Position numbers and translations under genes: made by a program. This document shows, piece by piece, positions 51,442 to 54,500 of a stretch of 54,500 nucleotides of DNA; the stretch's first letter is position 1; each line of letters opens with the position of its first letter. The stretch spans positions 1-54,500 of the forward strand of contig JABXKC010000028.1 of assembly GCA_013375495.1 (NCBI GenBank). Reading direction: 5' to 3'. Source of the DNA: Promethearchaeota archaeon. GTDB taxonomy: Archaea > Asgardarchaeota > Lokiarchaeia > Sigynarchaeales > SOKP01. Below the pieces are notes generated by a model. The model saw only the letters and a list, made by a program, of their open reading frames with translations, was not told where the DNA came from and searched no databases.

Positions 51442-52491
51442 TTAGTCCTTTTTTCTCATGAAGAGAAGATAAGCTGCAAGCCAAGATCCTAGCATTATAC
51501 AAACTCCAACAATAATGCTATGTACGGAAAGTTGAGGTATTCCGCCCAAGATGTTGGTAATATTACATCCCATCGCAGTTACTGCCCCGAATCCCATCAG
51601 AATTCCACCAATGAATTGCTTAAACAGAGTAAAACCATCTTTAGGAACTCTAAATTTGAACTCTTTCTTAATGATTGCGCTCAACATGGCTCCTATGAGA
51701 ATACCGAAGATGATGAAGCCAGACCAACCTAAGCCACCTGTTGGTGAAAATTCACCAGCAGTTAACCAGCCACTAATGTTCATCCAACCTCCCGTTATGC
51801 CAACAGGACCACCACTGGCCACGAATCCAGCTGTTAGGATAAGTCCGATTAAAATTCCGGTCACCCACCATGGAAATGCCTTCTTCAACGATTGGTCAAC
51901 GACATTATCAAACTTTACTAAGGGTTTCTCTCCTCTTTTCTTCAACGCCGGTAATCCCCAGAAAAAAAACATCACGCCAATTCCAACAATACCAAGAATT
52001 AGCATTACGATTGGGAGAATCATACTGGCAGGGTCAAAAAGTCCAACCAAAGTTACTTTCCCAAGATTAGTTAAATGTAATGCATTTTTTAAATCGTTCA
52101 ACACCCCTCCAGCTGTCATTAAAGCACCAACAGTTAACCCGATGGCAGCAACAAACGATCCCATCATTCCCTCTCCGACTCGATAGGTTGTTCCACTCGC
52201 ACATCCGCCAGCAAGAACCATCCCAATTCCAAAGACAAGACCGCCAACAATTGCTGCCCAAGGTTTAAAATCTTTAGGGCCGAGATTCCAACCAGCGAAG
52301 GCAAAAATAGCGAATCCAACAGCTAGCACTGCTAGAGACACTGCAACAGCCTTTGCGAGTTTAAACTCTTTCAAGAGAATAATGTCTCTGAAGGCTGAAT
52401 TCATGCAGAATCTTCCACTTTGCAATATAAAACCAAATATGAACCCAATTACGAGTCCAGCTATTAAATAATATTCAAATCCTAATGTCAT
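51442..52491 (-). CDS. YeeE/YedE-family sulfur (thiosulfate) transporter
   Basis: A 349-residue membrane protein with about ten spans. Conserved cysteine loops are seen: SGRFCMNSAFRD near the start, AGGCASGTTYRVGEG in the first half and MGCNITNILGGIP near the end. In the TsuA branch such cysteines relay thiosulfate through the pore. It lies between tusA and the dsrE-like genes with gaps of 10 and 25 bases, as in many tusA-yeeE pairs. It likely brings thiosulfate or another sulfur compound to TusA. Confidence 0.9.
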   Translation of the reverse strand: MTLGFEYYLIAGLVIGFIFGFILQSGRFCMNSAFRDIILLKEFKLAKAVAVSLAVLAVGFAIFAFAGWNLGPKDFKPWAAIVGGLVFGIGMVLAGGCASGTTYRVGEGMMGSFVAAIGLTVGALMTAGGVLNDLKNALHLTNLGKVTLVGLFDPASMILPIVMLILGIVGIGVMFFFWGLPALKKRGEKPLVKFDNVVDQSLKKAFPWWVTGILIGLILTAGFVASGGPVGITGGWMNISGWLTAGEFSPTGGLGWSGFIIFGILIGAMLSAIIKKEFKFRVPKDGFTLFKQFIGGILMGFGAVTAMGCNITNILGGIPQLSVHSIIVGVCIMLGSWLAAYLLFMRKKD

Positions 52492-52501
52492 TTTTGTTCA
52501 C

Positions 52502-52735
52502 CTATTTTATTTTAATCAGGATTTCCCATGCAGATGCTCCCGTTTTTTCCGATGAGATCACTTCATGGCCTAGAGATTCCATCGTTTCAGGAATCCTCTC
52601 AGCAGAGAGAGGATAATCGACTAAAACTTTTAAAACCTCACCTGACTTCATTTTCTTTACTTTTCGTTTACTTTTTACATCTGGATAAGGGCATACTTCG
52701 CCCGTACAATCCAAAGTTTCAGTTATATCAACCAT
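52502..52735 (-). CDS. tusA: TusA-family sulfur carrier protein
   Basis: A 77-residue SirA/TusA protein: LDCTGEVCPYPDV contains the CPxP motif, whose C15 takes up persulfide sulfur; C10 is a second cysteine found in many homologues. The DYPLSAERIPETMESLGHEV segment is typical. First gene of the sulfur-relay operon; a set of repeats lies 5' of it (52769-52820). Confidence 0.95.
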   Translation of the reverse strand: MVDITETLDCTGEVCPYPDVKSKRKVKKMKSGEVLKVLVDYPLSAERIPETMESLGHEVISSEKTGASAWEILIKIK

Positions 52736-52768
52736 TTTTTATTACCAGTTATGTTAAATTGTTTTTTA

Positions 52769-52820
52769 TGAATATATATTCAGATATATATTCGATATTT
52801 ATTACTATATTCAGAGATAT
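52769..52820. promoter_or_regulatory. Repeated element upstream of tusA (possible operator)
   Basis: A perfect 14-bp palindrome TGAATATATATTCA occupies 52769-52782. Overlapping it, TATATTCAGATATAT (52775-52789) recurs as TATATTCAGAGATAT (52806-52820), 14 of 15 bases identical and spaced 31 bases, about three helical turns. The position, 34-85 bases from the tusA start, fits a regulator binding at the promoter. Confidence 0.4.
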
Positions 52821-53170
52821 TTAAAATTTATTAATAATCATTCAAAAAAACTCATAATTTCCAAAAAACTATATTTTTTGTGTGAAAATCGCTATTTTTT
52901 TAACTAACATTGATCAAAATTAAAATTGAATATATTTGTTTTAGGAATAATCATTCAGAATCCCCAAGCCCAAAATAAGCTTGATTTGAGAAGATAATTT
53001 TTTTTTGTCGTAGCTATTCAACACTTATCGTATTGTGTAAATGCAAAAGCAGAAGCTTTTTTATTAAATTATGATTAAATAATAATTCCTATAAATCTAG
53101 GAAGATAATACTAAAACTACTTCTCTTTAATGATATAAAATTCATTTAGTTCTTTTCATAAAAAATTAAG

Positions 53171-53178
53171 AAAAAAAA
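53171..53178 (-). terminator. Oligo-T terminator after the 53212 gene
   Basis: Eight A on the plus strand (T8 in the minus-strand transcript), about 35 bases past the stop. Confidence 0.45.
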
Positions 53179-53211
53179 TCGAGTTATTCTCTTTAAATTC
53201 ATATCTTTAAA

Positions 53212-54033
53212 TTACAAGTACTTATATGTAATTCTAGGAAAGATTGGTAATGGAATTCCACCAACATACAAAGTTTTAATAGTTATGTTATTAAATTTCT
53301 CTCTATTTTCTCTCGTTTCAAATTCTTTCTTGTCTAAATTTTCTGTTATTTTAGATCTAATTTTTGATAATTCGGACTGAGATAATAGAGATAAATCTTT
53401 TACTAATTTCAGCAACTTTAGTTGGAGTTTACAAGCCAAATTTTTAAATTTTAAACAAAACTCCTCAGATTGCTTCTGGGGACCATAATTAAAAAAATAT
53501 AACGTATAATTAACAAATCTATTTTTCAATTTATTTTTATAAACAAATGCTATATGTTCACAGGTAGGTTTTCCTTGTTTTAATCTTAATACAATCCCCG
53601 CTAGCATAGAATGCGGGAAATAACCTATAACGTAATAATTTTTATGTGATTGGCGTTTAAATGTCGTGGTAAATAGCTCAACGATATCACCGATCTTTAG
53701 GGTTTTTCCATATGGAATAGTCGCTACAATTCGTTCTGTTGTGAAATAAAGTTTCCATTTATTAGGTGCCCGCTTAGCAACGCGCATTTTTTTAAATTTT
53801 GATTTAAATGTATCATCCTTTACGTTTAAAGTAACATTATCAAAAACTTTTAAGATTTTTTCACCCTCCCAAGGTATCAATTCTCCCTTTTCTTTCAAAT
53901 AAAATTGAGCTAAACCTTCTTTTCGCTTTTTATCCCAATATTCTTTATCCTTTGGGCGATATAGAAAAAGAGGTTGATATTCTTTTATAGATTGACTAAT
54001 AATATTCCTTTGAGGTTTTAAATTTTTGTTCAT
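53212..54033 (-). CDS. Hypothetical protein with possible GRAM/PH-like core
   Basis: I do not recognise a family. The 273-residue protein is basic and soluble. Residues about 60-170 have alternating strands with WKLYFTTERIVATIPYG and IGDIVELFTT, which recalls GRAM/PH-like membrane-binding domains (the 'yLT..Rl' strand pair); this is weak. The second half is helical (LACKLQLKLLKLVKDLSLLSQ) and ends with a Pro/Tyr-rich segment (GIPLPIFPRITYKYL). Single gene followed by T8. Confidence 0.55.
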   Translation of the reverse strand: MNKNLKPQRNIISQSIKEYQPLFLYRPKDKEYWDKKRKEGLAQFYLKEKGELIPWEGEKILKVFDNVTLNVKDDTFKSKFKKMRVAKRAPNKWKLYFTTERIVATIPYGKTLKIGDIVELFTTTFKRQSHKNYYVIGYFPHSMLAGIVLRLKQGKPTCEHIAFVYKNKLKNRFVNYTLYFFNYGPQKQSEEFCLKFKNLACKLQLKLLKLVKDLSLLSQSELSKIRSKITENLDKKEFETRENREKFNNITIKTLYVGGIPLPIFPRITYKYL

Positions 54034-54142
54034 GTTAATGCCTTATATCGCTTATTCAATATAATAATACTTAATATTGTTAATTATAAGAAATGAAAAA
54101 TTAAAAAAATTATGATAATTTGAAAAAACTTTTCTTTAATTT

Positions 54143-54472
54143 TTATAAAGATTCTTTAATCTCATCAATTATCAAAAAAATTCCTATAAATAATGTTATT
54201 CCAAGAATTACTAGCCCCATTAATCCTAAAATATAGCTCCCCCATGTGAGTGCTGATATTTCTCCACCGCTCAAAGATAATTCCATTAAAAAACAAGCTG
54301 CACCGATGATCATCATGATAAATAATATTGTCATTAGTACTTTGTAATTTATCTTTTTTACAAAATTTGTAGTTACAATGTTGTAATTGAATAACCCGTT
54401 TAATAAATATCCAGTAACAAATACTCCAAACATTATGGTGAACGCGAAAACTAAGATAAATAATTTTTCCAT
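54143..54472 (-). CDS. Small four-helix membrane protein, unknown
   Basis: 109 residues with about three to four membrane spans (about 3-25, 45-65, 80-102) separated by short loops; a basic KKINYK loop suggests the cytoplasmic side. No motif points to a function. It ends with a charged IDEIKESL tail. The start at 54472 is close to the window edge but is complete. Confidence 0.6.
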   Translation of the reverse strand: MEKLFILVFAFTIMFGVFVTGYLLNGLFNYNIVTTNFVKKINYKVLMTILFIMMIIGAACFLMELSLSGGEISALTWGSYILGLMGLVILGITLFIGIFLIIDEIKESL

Positions 54473-54500
54473 CGAAAAGTTCTGGATTCCAATTTCAGTA

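Larger units (their letters stand above)
52736..53211. other. Intergenic region 5' of tusA
   Basis: About 475 AT-rich bases. The tusA-proximal part carries an exact palindrome and a repeated 15-mer (see separate entry). The rest shows no gene. The oligo-T end of the 53212 gene lies at 53171-53178. Confidence 0.55.

Noticed and set aside
1..54480. CRISPR arrays, insertion sequences, integrases and phage genes.
   Set aside because: No regularly spaced repeats, transposase or integrase frame was found anywhere in the window.

Overview
The window most likely comes from an Asgard (Lokiarchaeia-like) archaeon; this is inferred from gene content, not from a marker gene. The DNA is AT-rich. Archaeal TATA boxes, strong GGAGG-type ribosome sites and oligo-T ends are visible. 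The genes combine an archaeal/anaerobic core (HdrABC with MvhD, an FwdA homologue, isopentenyl phosphate kinase, corrinoid/UroD methyl-transfer proteins, [NiFe]-hydrogenase maturation factors) with eukaryote-like pieces typical of Asgards: an Arf/Rag-like small GTPase, a roadblock protein, and a UBC-like plus JAMM-like protein.

Layout. 1-3712: mvhD(partial)-hdrA-hdrB-hdrC, the soluble heterodisulfide-reductase electron hub. 4002-7189: a small protein and a soluble multi-PAS histidine kinase. 7419-9237: cysE-cysK cysteine synthesis. 9277-12771: response regulator and MASE3-type membrane histidine kinase. 12864-13770: ArsR regulator with a Rag-like GTPase. 13938-16184: an Lrp regulator with a cysteine-rich tail, a tRNA-Cys gene of unusual class II form, and cysS. 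16198-20323: roadblock protein, two UroD-family methyltransferase-like proteins, a DUF2284 protein and a corrinoid protein. 20648-25663: a surface protein, membrane proteins, an FwdA-type amidohydrolase and a mobA homologue with no canonical start codon. 25787-28721: two convergent PurF paralogues, one without the catalytic cysteine. 28846-37129: Fe-S protein, hypF, a PI-PLC-like protein, hypD, a UBC-like/dead-JAMM fusion, an MNT-HEPN pair and hypE. 37193-38797: serA. 38986-46512: a membrane redox operon (secreted SORL-like protein, His-rich polytopic membrane protein, heme O synthase-like UbiA protein, small His-bearing membrane protein, FAD dehydrogenase, HdrD-like Fe-S protein) with a 7-TM protein upstream. 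46837-50192: MFS transporter, YgbA-like protein, isopentenyl phosphate kinase and polyprenol-kinase-like protein. 50385-52735: tusA-yeeE-dsrE-dsrF-dsrH sulfur-relay operon. 53212-54472: two unknown proteins.

How the parts fit (inference). The cell looks like an anaerobe that handles H2 (hyp genes, MvhD-HdrABC), C1 groups (FwdA, corrinoid proteins) and reduced sulfur (TusA/YeeE/DsrE). It makes cysteine from serine (SerA, CysE, CysK) and charges tRNA-Cys directly with CysRS. The least explained unit is the operon at 38986-45566, which couples a lactate/glycolate-dehydrogenase-like pair to heme-type membrane proteins and a secreted SORL-like domain. Other standouts are the tRNA-Cys gene with a long variable arm and altered D/T-loop contact, and the UBC-like protein fused to a JAMM fold that has lost all its zinc ligands.
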